Positions 9,929 to 19,090 of a stretch of 31,002 nt of DNA are shown here, one piece after another. The notes under the pieces were generated by a model. That model searched no databases. It was not told the DNA's origin and worked only from the letters and a program-made list of their open reading frames with translations. Source of the stretch: Chara braunii (Eukaryota > Streptophyta > Charophyceae > Charales > Characeae). Within the stretch, counting starts at the first letter, position 1. Each line of letters opens with the position of its first letter. The stretch is taken from the NCBI GenBank assembly GCA_003427395.1, contig BFEA01000190.1, positions 2,235,709 to 2,266,710 on the forward strand, read 5' to 3'. Position numbers and translations under genes: made by a program.

Positions 9929-12308
9929 ATGCTCTGTATGTTGGATGTGTCTGAAGCCTTAGAGGACCTTCAAGATGAGTGGTCGGCAAGGGACCCTCGT
10001 GAGTCCAGGGTGACACTAAGTAGAGGTCCTAGAGGGGAGCACTTTGTTGTGGAAGTTGGTGTGGGTGGTTGCAAGTGCGGCGCCTTCATAGACATTAGCT
10101 CCACGCGAAACTTCATAAGTCGCGACTACGTTGAGAGACTGCGCCTAAAGGACCGGGTCCAGCGCCTTAGTAGACCGGTGTCGAGCGCATTGGTCCGGCA
10201 CCACTCAAGGGCAGCGCGGGACCCTCCCTCTTGCGCCGTGGTCGCCTCGCACGCCACTCCGTACGTCGACTACCAATGGTCAACTGCCCTGAATAAGAAC
10301 AGACCTTTTATTCCTAATAACAAAAATTCAGGCCGGCCAACTAAGCCGGCCGCTTAATCAAACGGAAATATCACACGCGCCTCAAGACTGCACATACTTT
10401 ACTCTAGTCAATCACCCCACCTATATAACCAAACAGGCTTAGCCGCGACTCGCGCGGTATGCTCAAATTTTCAACTTACTTCCTGTCATTTGCAAAAAAC
10501 TAGGGCGGATACCCTTGTGAGGGTATTCGCACCGACACCGGTAGCATCTACTTTGGCCAACAAAGAGCACATGACGTTGGAAGACTACGTGAAAGACGTA
10601 GTGTGCTCTTTCTCCTACCCAGGAGGAGAATTAAATCTTAAGATATCATTCCTGGTGAGCGACAATTTTTCCTTTTCACATGCTGTTCGACATGTACTAC
10701 CTCGAGGTTGCCAAGCCCCAGTTTGATTGGGACAAGAAAGTGTTGAAGCACGAATTGCCTAATGGGAGGACCGTTAGACTAGCTTAGTATAAAGCTGGTA
10801 GGTTGATAGACTCTTATGGGTGTTTGTGCGCACCGGCCTTCTACAATTATTATAAACAGAACCATGAGGAAGGTATGTACTTAGTCTATGTCTCTGCGAA
10901 AGGGGAGACCGTTAAAACACCCCAGAGATAGAGATCATCGTCACTAAGTACCCCGATCTGTTTGAGGAGCCTACAAGAGTCGTAGAGAGGGAGGTTGTTC
11001 ATGCCATAGAGATCATCCCAGGTAGCAAGACGCCTAAGGGAAGAATCTATAGGATGGCTCCAGCCGAGTTGAACGAGCTTCGACGACAACTGAAAGAGCT
11101 CATAGAGAAGGGGTGGATTCGGCCTAGCACCTCCCCCTTTGGCTCGTCAGTCTTATTTGTTCCAAAGAAGGGGGAACATTAAGGATGTGCATTGATTATA
11201 GAGGCCTCAATGCCATCACCGTTAAGAGCGCAGAGCATCTACCCCGCATCGACGATCTATTGGATAGGGTGCAGGGATGTAAGTACTATACAAAGATAGA
11301 CTTAAAATCCGGCTACCATCAGATTGCCATAAGACCATAGGACCAACACAAAACCGTATTTCAGACCAGGTACGGTCTGTACGATTTTGTGGTGATGCCC
11401 TTTGACCTTTGCAATGTGTCGGGTACATTCCAGCACGCCATGAATATGATATTTCATGACTACTTACATAAATTCGTCGTCGTGTACCTCGACTATATAC
11501 TTATCTTTAGTAAGACTGTCGAGGAGCATGCTGGGCATGTAGACAAGGTACTTTCACTCCTTCGGCAACACAAGTATAAGATAAACCTAGAAAAATGTGA
11601 GTTCGGTCGTACTCGAATCTTGTACTTGGGTCATGAAGTATCCGCGGATGGGATTAGGCTTGAAGATGCAAAGGTGGCTATAGTACGATCCCATCTCCCT
11701 TGACTCATCTAACTCGACTTGACACACCATTGGACTGGACCAACGAGTGTGAGACAACTTTCAAGCGTTTGAAGCATGCTCTCACACACCATGAGGTTCT
11801 CATGGTACCCGACCCGCAAAGGTCATTTGTTGTAACCACTTACTCAAGCCAATACGGCATTGGCACAGTGTTGGCTCAGCAGGAAGGGAAAAGTTGAGAA
11901 CGGTCGAGTACATGAGCAAAAGAATATCATCAAAAAAGTTGACAAAGTCCACCTACGAAAGAGAACTCTGCGCTCTCTACAAGGCACTTCTCCACTGGAG
12001 GCACTATCTGTTAGGGAGGTTCTTCTATTTGAGAACTGACTATCACACCCTCAAGTGGATCAGGACCCAACCAGTTATCCGAGTCTCCGATGCGCTCAAA
12101 AGTTAGATTGAAGTCATAGATCAGTATGACTTCAAACTAGACTATGTAAAGGGAGAATACAACAAGGTTGCAGACGCGTTGTCTAGAAGGGCAGACTACC
12201 TAGGTGCGCTGATTTCTGACTTTGACTTATCTGATGACGTGACTCGTTTTTTGGGGGAAGCCTACAAGGAAGATCCCATCACGATGGACATAATCAACAA
12301 ACTGTTAG
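9929..12308 (+). pseudogene. pol: Degenerate Ty3/gypsy pol (protease, RT, RNase H), integrase missing
   Basis: The protease remnant is at about 9990-10178. Its active site reads DIS in place of D-S/T-G. The frame is then split by an approximately 358-bp insertion (10179-10536) and resumes at 10537. The RT runs about 10930-11695, with [25 protein letters not shown] and KIDLKSGYHQI. One base is missing near 11165-11175. TAG at 11338-11340 breaks the frame, and YxDD reads YLDY (11485-11496). About 35 codons of the connection region are lost near 11690. RNase H follows, with TTDAS changed to TTYSS (11835-11849), a one-base loss near 11892 and a TAG at 12104-12106. Similarity ends at about 12308, before any integrase. 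The element is older and more decayed than the minus-strand one. Confidence 0.88.
10179..10536. mobile_element. Solo-LTR-like insertion inside the plus-strand pol
   Basis: Pol similarity stops at 10178 and resumes at 10537 in register. The insert begins TGTCG and ends CGACA, a TG...CA terminus with a 5-bp inverted repeat. It is flanked on both sides by CCGG, consistent with a 4-bp target duplication. Inside is a TATATAA at about 10421-10427 and a 7-bp hairpin (GGCCGGC at 10331-10337, GCCGGCC at 10345-10351). It has no coding sequence. Size and ends fit a solo LTR or a TRIM-type element. A short DNA transposon is the alternative. Confidence 0.7.
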
Positions 12309-12900
12309 CGGTCGCTTTTGGACGATATTTTCAACTCTTGTGTTATCGTTTTTTTTTCATCCTCTTAACATTTTTCATCTGAAGTTTATTTTTTCCCTCA
12401 CCTCTTTTTTCTATCTCATCGAGGACTTGACTGGTTGTTTTCAACTGTGAGGTGTGTCAATAAATGTTGCTATTCGATTGTGCATTTTTTTTTTCGACTT
12501 TGATAACTTGCTTTCATGGAGTAACCAACGTAGGAGTAGCACAACGATTCGGGTGCTTCTTTGACCAACGTCTGTTGACCGCCTGCTATAGTCTCGACCA
12601 ACATGACATCCTTTGATGTCGTCCGAACATATTACAACTGTGGTCAACCTTTACACTTTTTTAAATTTTGTAATTTTTTTGATCGATGTCTTACCTATAA
12701 TTTCACTTAATTTGTCATGCATCTAGCACGATTATTGTTCCTATACGAACTCCTTTATTTTGTCTTCCATCTATGAGTAACAATATTATGCCCTCGTTCA
12801 CTACTTGTAATTATCTCGTGAGAGTGATTTTCGACAATGTGTGGGAAATCTTGAGGTTACTATAGTCTCTATGAAGGTGTGAAATGACGGAAAAATGATT
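12309..12900. other. AT-rich sequence with no recognised feature
   Basis: Downstream of the truncated RNase H/integrase junction the base composition turns T-rich. I see no long open frame, repeat or RNA gene in this stretch. Confidence 0.4.
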
Positions 12901-12909
12901 AAGGATTAG

Positions 12910-13530
12910 GTAAAAAAAAATGAAGAGGAACGTTTCAAGAAAGGGCAGGAGAAAGAATGGAGGCGAGCATTGGAAAAGAAGAATCATGAGCCTCAGAATT
13001 TCTATGTGCAAATCAATGAGAAAATAAATAGGAAGTTGGACAACACGTGTTATGTGTTGTTGTGTAAGAGGAGTAAGGAAGAAATTGATGTTGTCAAGTT
13101 AATGGTTGAGAAGAGTTACAAAAACTTACGAGTGTGGTACCAATAAAATCAGAGATGGAGAATCTCAAGTGTGAGTGGGAAGAGGAAAAATTATGTGTTG
13201 AACATTGCTTCATTGTGATAGAAAATGAAATTATCAACCTTTGAAGATCACATGAGGAAGGTTCTGATGGAAATTGAGGCTTGGAGGGTTGAGGTACTGT
13301 ATATCAGGAACAAATGAGGGAGTGCGGCTGCCTATGCCACCCCGAGAACTCATTTATGAAGCCGACCTCTGGTAACACCGACAAATTACATGTTGGGGGA
13401 GACGAAAAATTATTACAGAGATCTTATTCACTTTCATGGACAAGAGGTTGCCGCGTTATAAAAATATCATAGAGTTCAACATGAGACGAAAGGTTGAACA
13501 AGAAATGGATCATTTGAAAAAGTGATAGCC
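12910..13530 (+). pseudogene. Fragmented reading frame for a charged, coiled-coil-like protein
   Basis: Bases 12910-13143 are open for 78 codons and rich in Lys, Glu, Arg and Asn (for example KGQEKEWRRALEKKN), ending at TAA 13144-13146. A neighbouring frame continues the same character at 13143-13241 (EMENLKCEWEEEKL), ending TGA 13242-13244. More charged pieces follow: FEDHMRKVLMEIEAW at about 13240-13320, and YYRDLIHFHGQEVAAL then a heptad-like segment at about 13410-13525. The pieces share one strand, so a frameshifted protein-coding remnant is likely. I do not recognise the family. A gag-like N-terminus or a host coiled-coil protein are both possible. Confidence 0.4.
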
Positions 13531-13750
13531 AAACAAACTTGAAGAAACAACAATAATGAACTTTTATCATCAATATTAATTCCTGACTGGAAGATGTTGG
13601 TTCAGCATCCGTCGATAAAAGATGGGAAAAATGACCACTCTGGTTGGCGTTGGTACATGGGCAGGTATTGCGGTGTCGAGCGCGTTGGCTCCCGCCTTTT
13701 TGCAAAGCGCAGAAACCCTCCCGACTATGTTACGCATGAGTCAAAACAAG

Positions 13751-13753
<3 letters not shown>

Positions 13754-13804
<51 letters not shown>
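13754..13804. repeat. (AT)n microsatellite
   Basis: About 25 uninterrupted AT units. It is probably length-variable and prone to assembly error. Confidence 0.97.
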
Positions 13805-13809
<5 letters not shown>

Positions 13810-13814
13810 CAGGA

Positions 13815-14230
13815 GATAACTTAGGGAATGATGCAAGATAATTCCGGAACCGTTGAAACGGTCGAGGTCGCGTCGTCCCTTCGCCGTTCTAGTCGGGTGC
13901 ACCAACTGTACATCCCACGGTCCCCTATGACAGGATAGGTTTTCGCAGGGTACATTTTGTGTTCCCTAAGGGGTTATTACCACCCTCAGGGGCGTATCCC
14001 TACCGAGCTACTTACCCACGTACGAAAGCTATTACATGCAATTGCAGAGGTAGGTCACTTGATGTCATTTGCTCGTTCGCTGGAGTATAGGTACACTGAG
14101 TAGTCAACGCCAAGTGGACCCGAATGTCGTTCGTTTCCTATGGCGCTGATCTCCTAGGTACGGAGTAAACGTCGGTCGACTATGACAGTTTCAACCAAAC
14201 GTGAAACCCATAAGATAATCATAGTCCCTT
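13815..14230. other. Unassigned sequence
   Basis: I see no supported gene or repeat. A small perfect inverted repeat (ACCGTT, then AACGGT) lies near 13850-13863. Confidence 0.3.
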
Positions 14231-14520
14231 AACAATTTTCACAAATACATAAAATCAATACACTTTTTTATCAAATCACGCAAAGCAGGGTTTTTGACTT
14301 GATGAGATGATCTGCCAAAGTTATTATTCCTAACCCTTATGACCTGAGAGATTATTGTACCGCCGTTTCTGAGGCAGAGGGTCGTTATTGACGAAAAATT
14401 TGGAAAGGACAAACTAACATTTGACGTATGGGTTGATCCATTGACATACTCACTAAACTCTGCCACGAGTGACTTCTGCAAGTAAATTCCGCTGTTACCA
14501 TGCAGCCATAATGAAAAAAC

Positions 14521-14604
14521 AGAGTTTGATCCTGACTCATAATGAACGCTAGCGATATGCTTAACACGTGTAAGTCGAACGTTGTTTTCTCAGTTGAAAA
14601 CAAA
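14521..14604 (+). rRNA. rrn18: 5' fragment of a mitochondrial-type small-subunit rRNA (organelle-derived insert)
   Basis: The fragment starts with the universal small-subunit rRNA 5' motif AGAGTTTGATCCTG, with two changes in the next bases. It continues through AACGCTAGCGATATGCTTAACAC and AAGTCGAACG. The ATATGCTTAACAC version is the plant-mitochondrial form rather than the plastid one. The following TTGTTTTC and GAAAACAA (14582-14601) form the 8-bp helix expected at this place in the rRNA. Similarity ends at about 14604, so only the first ~85 bases of a gene of about 1.5-2 kb are present. The changes and truncation point to a nuclear mitochondrial insertion (NUMT), not a working rRNA gene. 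Confidence 0.85.
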
Positions 14605-15300
14605 AAAGTTTGTTATTATTAATGGAGAAAAAATTGGACATTCTTCTTGTACGTATGAATCTTTGCTCTACTATTTTTACAGCAAGACAAGTGATCTGGC
14701 TCGTGGCCGAAGTTTGAACTCTCGGTTCGACGACACATTCGTATCATATGCACTTTGCTTGAAGAAAGATATTATCTAGCAAATAAAAATTTTGTTGGGT
14801 ATTTATCTTCATTATAGGGATACCCAATACTAACCACATTAGTTATCACTGTGCAAAAAGAACCTTCATCTTCATTACCTACTCCTTGCTTACGGGCTGA
14901 AACTTCTTATGTCTCCAACTTTTTATTTCAATGGTGACACACATAAGGTGACCACCTGCAAGGACATAATTAATCCCCATGCCATCCAGGATTCGACGAG
15001 GGTTGGCTCACATTGCGCCGACATGCACCTATCCCTTTGGGAAGTGGTATGTGGACACTCCTTCCCCTCGTCTGAACTCGAGGACCCGGATCTCAGAGGC
15101 TGTGCCGTCACCACCGAGTCGGCAAAGTACCATCCCCGACGAATCAGGTCCACTCCAAGTCGATAAAAGGGCCGACTCCAAAAACATACGAACCGCCGCC
15201 TCGGGTGTTTCCAAGAGAGAAAGAATGCGTCCACCGCAGGTAAGTTTTGACTGTCCTTATCTTTGAAAGTTCAAAATAACTTAGACAAGGGTATTAAGAG
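14605..15300 (+). other. Unassigned sequence with a possible splice donor
   Basis: Two short open frames (14582-14779 and 14909-15166) show no domain I recognise. A consensus-like donor, CCGCAG then GTAAGT, lies at about 15236-15247. It could mark the end of an old exon, but no convincing exon or partner acceptor was identified, so no gene is called. Confidence 0.25.
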
Positions 15301-16372
15301 GAGATAGAAATGAGAATCATTTACACAGGTATAGGTAAATAACGCCATTTAGGATAGAAAGGGTCAATTCTCAGGAAAAAGGCTAAGTCTATCTAATCTT
15401 ATCTGATTCCTTTCAATCGAATTCGTTTCACGGTATACATAGGACTAAAGTTTTTTCAAAACAACGAATCATTTTTGACATGCAGACAGGTGAGAAGTAA
15501 AGAGAAGACAATCAATTTCTCTTTTCTCCAACAGGCACAATCAATCTCCTCTGCAAACATCCTTCTACCTACCCGCACACCAAGCCAAACAACAAGTTTG
15601 GGAAAACCAGGCAAAATTCATACCCAAAGTCAGACATTTTCATTCACATGTACGACTCGCACAACTTCCCTCTATCTTTTCTTTTGAACACTCAAAACAA
15701 CAAGGTTAAGCAAAGTGTGGGCTCACACAGGTGTGAAGGGGAAATCTGAGTCAATCAACTAACCGACCTTGAGTGAAGTTTGAGACACGGCCTACTCAAA
15801 GACCGTATGGAATCACGCCCTTAGATGAGAAGGTCGTCACAACAAGTCGTCAGCAAAGTGATCCACACCACTCCCTTGTGACGACCGCCTGGCACATTAC
15901 TCTCTCAACACACATTCACCCTCAACAACTTGACAGTGCCTCAATGCCGTCGTCACTCGCCTCCAATGTCACCATGACACTGCGGCGCCACACTCATGTC
16001 ACTTCAAAACGCACAACCACTTTGGCGGCACCTTCCCTGCGCCAATGCCCAACCACCGCTTTATTTAGTCAATGCAAAAATACTGCCGCCACCGCCGTGA
16101 CAAATCGGCAGCGCTTCTGCACCACTGTCGTTAAAATCAGTGCCACTAACACAAAAATCCGGCAGCACTGCCACGTCACGGCCAAAAAAAAATCACAGCT
16201 GCCACCGAAACAATTCGGTAGTGCTCCCACAGTACATAAACAAAAAACATTATCGTTGCCGCAAAAACCGCGCAGTATCTCCCCAACACTTCTGCAATTA
16301 TGACTGCTGTGTGCAGCATAACCCCTACACCTTACAGAAAATGGTCGCCGACGTCGCGTTGAACGAACATCA
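15300..16372. other. CA/GC-rich non-coding sequence with scattered inverted repeats
   Basis: I see no gene. Short inverted repeats include GTCGTCA/TGACGAC near 15846-15890, GCCGTGAC/GTCACGGC near 16093-16180 and ACCGAA/TTCGGT near 16205-16220. This stretch leads into the denser hairpin region that follows. Confidence 0.35.
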
Positions 16373-16543
16373 CCTTCCCAGCACTTCACAAAGTGAAGTG
16401 CTGGGAAGGGCTGCCTCCACTCTCCACCTTCTCTCCACTCTCTACTCCAGCCAGCAACTTCTCCTCCAGCAACCAGCACTCACCCAAGTGGAATGCCAGC
16501 AGCAACAACCACAAATGAATGCTGGCTGGCTGGCTGCTGGCTG

Positions 16544-16551
16544 CTTTTATA
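16544..16551 (-). promoter_or_regulatory. Candidate minus-strand TATA box in the hairpin-rich region
   Basis: The minus strand reads TATAAAAG. No downstream gene is recognised, so it may belong to a transposon or LTR promoter, or be chance. Confidence 0.3.
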
Positions 16552-17344
16552 GCCAGCCGAGGGTTGAGGGCAACAACTTTGCCCCCAGCCAAAATTTTGG
16601 ATCAGGGTCTGACCCTTGATCTCAAACGAGATTAAGGGTTGGAAACCTTGATGTTCCCCTAGGGGAACCAAGTTTCAGACCCTGATGATGCATCTGGCCT
16701 TTACCCACGGCCAGACGCAGTCTCAAATGGTTGTATCAAACCATTTCTAACAGACTGCTGGACTCAACAGTCTGCTGTCTCATCAAGGTCCAGATGCTTC
16801 TGCCCCTGCATCTGGTCCGACGTCGCGATCAAATTTGCAACGTCTCTTTTTTTTTCCATCTTCCCCCCTTCATTTCCTCCCTGTGAAGGGCAACTCGTTT
16901 TTCGAAACGAGCGGCCTCCCACACTGTGTCATTTCACAGAGTCGAACTAGAGTCAAGCTCAACTGGGTTTCCCCCCCCCACCTCCTTTCATGCACGCCTG
17001 TACCCGGGCGCCAATAGTGCTAGGTGCAAGCAACAGTTTGCAGCCCGCTCTTCAAGCGAACGGGCGCAGTTCGTTTGGCCACCTGAACCCTCGCAAAGTG
17101 GAACCACCCAAAAAGTGCAGAGAGTCCCTCGTAGCTCAAGTACATGGTTCAAACCCTCGCCTAAACATAGCCACCTTATGGCGGCAGATTCATTCGATTT
17201 CACTCATTCTGCAGATGTTTGTCTAGCCCGTTCGTCAAAACGAATAGGCACGCTCAGGGAATTCACGAGCAAAAACAAGAAAGAAGAGAAGAGGAAAAAA
17301 AAAAATAAAAAAATTAAAGAATCTAAAAACAAATCTAAATAAAG

Positions 17345-17412
17345 AAAATCTAAGGTAAATCTGAAAGAAGAAATCTAAGGTAAATCTGAAACAAGAAATC
17401 TAAAGAAAATAT
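17345..17412 (+). repeat. Short tandem repeat of about 25 bp
   Basis: Two copies of AAATCTAAGGTAAATCTGAA with short A-rich linkers, plus a partial third. It lies in a purine-rich stretch (about 17270-17460). Confidence 0.75.
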
Positions 17413-17692
17413 GAGAAACAAAGAAGAAAAGAAAATCGCAAAAAGAAAAAAAATAAAAGGAAAACTTACCTTGCATCAGGAACTGGGGATTGAAGTGCCA
17501 CAGTCACTTGTCATAGTGCCATGTGGCGCTTCACAAACTTCAATTTTTAGTTTAGTTTTAGTTTTTTTTTTTTTTTTTTCTGTGTTGGCCAACAACCAAC
17601 AGTCAGATCCTTACGTGGCTTTTCAGCCACGTCTCCTGAAATGTTGACTCGAGTTCGAATCCTTATGGATTCGACAAATAAAATAAAGTTAT

Positions 17693-17716
17693 TTATTATT
17701 ATTATTATTATTATTT
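17693..17716. repeat. (ATT)n microsatellite
   Basis: About eight ATT units next to the hairpin at 17655-17674. It could be a retroposon tail. Confidence 0.85.
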
Positions 17717-17997
17717 TACGAATTATGTGTGTCATTCTTGTGCAGGCACCATGCTGATCTTACCGCGGCTGATTTAAGCCGCACGATCTCGAAGATCGCA
17801 CGACTGAAATATGCCGCACCCAACTGTCCTAGCATAGTGGGCTGCTCCAAAAGGAGCTAGCCCGGTTGAGTGATTCAATACGGACTATCTGTTTTAGAGG
17901 TACTTGTGGGAACTGGTGGTTGAATAAAACGTATTATATTTTGACTTCTAGAGGGCCATATATGTAGGGGTAACTTCAGTAGAGTCACAAAAACGAG

Positions 17998-18129
17998 TTA
18001 TAATTGCACTATGGGGCTAGATACAGTTTGCAATTGCACTTCAGCACCCTACGTGGCCAGAAAGTTGGGTTGTATACATTGCTCAAACAGCAATCCGAAA
18101 CTGTATCTTGGCCTGTAGTGCAATTATAA
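17998..18129. repeat. 132-bp foldback repeat
   Basis: The arms 17998-18029 and 18098-18129 are inverted copies. The outer 14 bp (TTATAATTGCACTA) and inner 11 bp (AGATACAGTTT) match perfectly, and 28 of 32 bases pair overall. The spacer holds another 6-bp hairpin (18078-18083/18089-18094). This fits a small foldback or MITE-like element, or a stem that could be processed as small RNA. Confidence 0.7.
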
Positions 18130-18304
18130 TTCCCCAAAGACCCAATTTTGGTGGAGGGTGAAGGGATGAGCTGCACCACCCAAACGCACGTGTGGCAACA
18201 ACATTTCATGAAAGGGCAAGTGGTGTTACCTTCTTTCCACCGTCTTCCGACCTGCGTCCCACAAACACAATACCGAGTCCCCCAAACACAACACCCACCC
18301 ATGA

Positions 18305-18399
18305 TTTTTTTTTTTTTTTTTTTTTGACAATGCTCCAATCTATTCGTGGGGAGCCGCACATGCTTGGAACCGGGCCCAGCGTCCCATTAGGAACATTTG
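18305..18399 (-). mobile_element. Poly(A)-ended retroposon 3' fragment, copy A
   Basis: Read on the minus strand, a core of about 75 bp runs into about 21 A bases. It matches copies at 21338-21404 and 21731-21825. Shared landmarks on the plus strand are TCTATT, GTGGGGAG, GGAACCGGG or GGAAACC, and CCCAT. The same core with an A tail at different sites indicates retroposition by target-primed reverse transcription (SINE or LINE 3' end). Confidence 0.7.
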
Positions 18400-19090
18400 A
18401 ATAACATATACGGAAAAAAACTCGAGATATCGGGGCCATTACCTTGCTTCGGCTAAGAATATGATCATGAACAATTTCTAGCCTATTAAACAAAAGACCT
18501 CATGAGATAGGCTAAAATTCAGAAAAAATATGAAAAAGCTTGGAAAAAAATGAGAGCGGAGGGTCAAAATTTAACCCACCTACTATCAAAAACTCCCCCC
18601 CTCAACAGACAGAACGTCGGTTCAGGCTTTCAGTCCTCGTACCAGAACTTGTTTGATCTCATACCCCCTTCTGCTAGGGTAGCAGGGCACCACAACCTTC
18701 CCCAGTACTGACCAACCTAGTTCTAACAGACAGGAAGTGCCTTCCTCCCTCAACATTTTCCTTAGCGGCAAGCCCCTAACACCATGTTACAGGGTTAATA
18801 CCCCGGCGCCGGCTACGTCGGACGGTCTGGTTATACCTTCCACCCTCGGCGTAAGTCCACATGCCTTAAGATCCTCCTAGGTCACATAGCAAAAACTCCA
18901 GCAGTAGCCTGTATCGTCCAAGCATCGTCCTTCTAACCTACTTACCTTAACAAACAACCCTTCCTCTGTTGAGAGCCCCCTTACTACCTCCCATCCTCCA
19001 GTTCTAGCTCCCCCCCTTTCCCTCTTTTTTTTTTGAAATACTAGGGTCATTACCTAGCTTCGGCTAAGAACAATCTGAGAACTATTAAAG
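18400..19090. repeat. Diverged dispersed repeat with two copies of a GCTTCGGCTAAGAA motif
   Basis: CATTACCTTGCTTCGGCTAAGAA at about 18438-18460 recurs as CATTACCTAGCTTCGGCTAAGAA at about 19052-19074, with related sequence around it. An 8-bp inverted repeat (18479-18486/18507-18514) lies between. No gene is seen. Confidence 0.55.

Larger units (their letters stand above)
16373..17863. repeat. Array of successive short inverted repeats (hairpin-rich element)
   Basis: At least 14 inverted repeats with arms of 6-17 bp follow one another here, several nested. Arm pairs: 16373-16389/16393-16409; 16495-16503/16533-16541; 16601-16612/16675-16686, enclosing 16613-16623/16628-16638 and the 16-bp palindrome 16653-16668; 16689-16699/16709-16719; 16717-16723/16752-16758, enclosing 16725-16732/16739-16746; 16790-16797/16808-16815; 16881-16887/16933-16939, enclosing 16894-16900/16905-16911; 17492-17502/17522-17532; 17613-17620/17625-17632; 17655-17662/17667-17674; 17765-17770/17777-17782; 17784-17789/17793-17798; and 17839-17848/17853-17863 (one bulge). 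No open frame explains it. It may be an LTR or other non-coding transposon body. Confidence 0.7.

Noticed and set aside
15773-16619. Overlapping open frames of 136-176 codons on both strands
   Set aside because: They are open on both strands at once in a low-stop, GC/CA-rich, inverted-repeat region and show no domain.
17130-17160. tRNA-like internal promoter boxes (GTAGCTCAAG and GGTTCAAACCC)
   Set aside because: The two boxes are only about 14 bases apart, too close for a tRNA or a tRNA-derived SINE, and no cloverleaf forms.
17645-17680. GAGTTCGAATCC as a tRNA B box
   Set aside because: No T-arm pairing. The sequence instead forms its own hairpin with GGATTCGA.
16373-17863. CRISPR array
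   Set aside because: The repeats are inverted and different from each other, with no constant direct repeat or spacer length, and the DNA is eukaryotic.
18438-18465. GCTTCGGCTAAGAA as a U2 snRNA start
   Set aside because: Only a short resemblance. The rest of U2 is absent and the motif belongs to a two-copy dispersed repeat.
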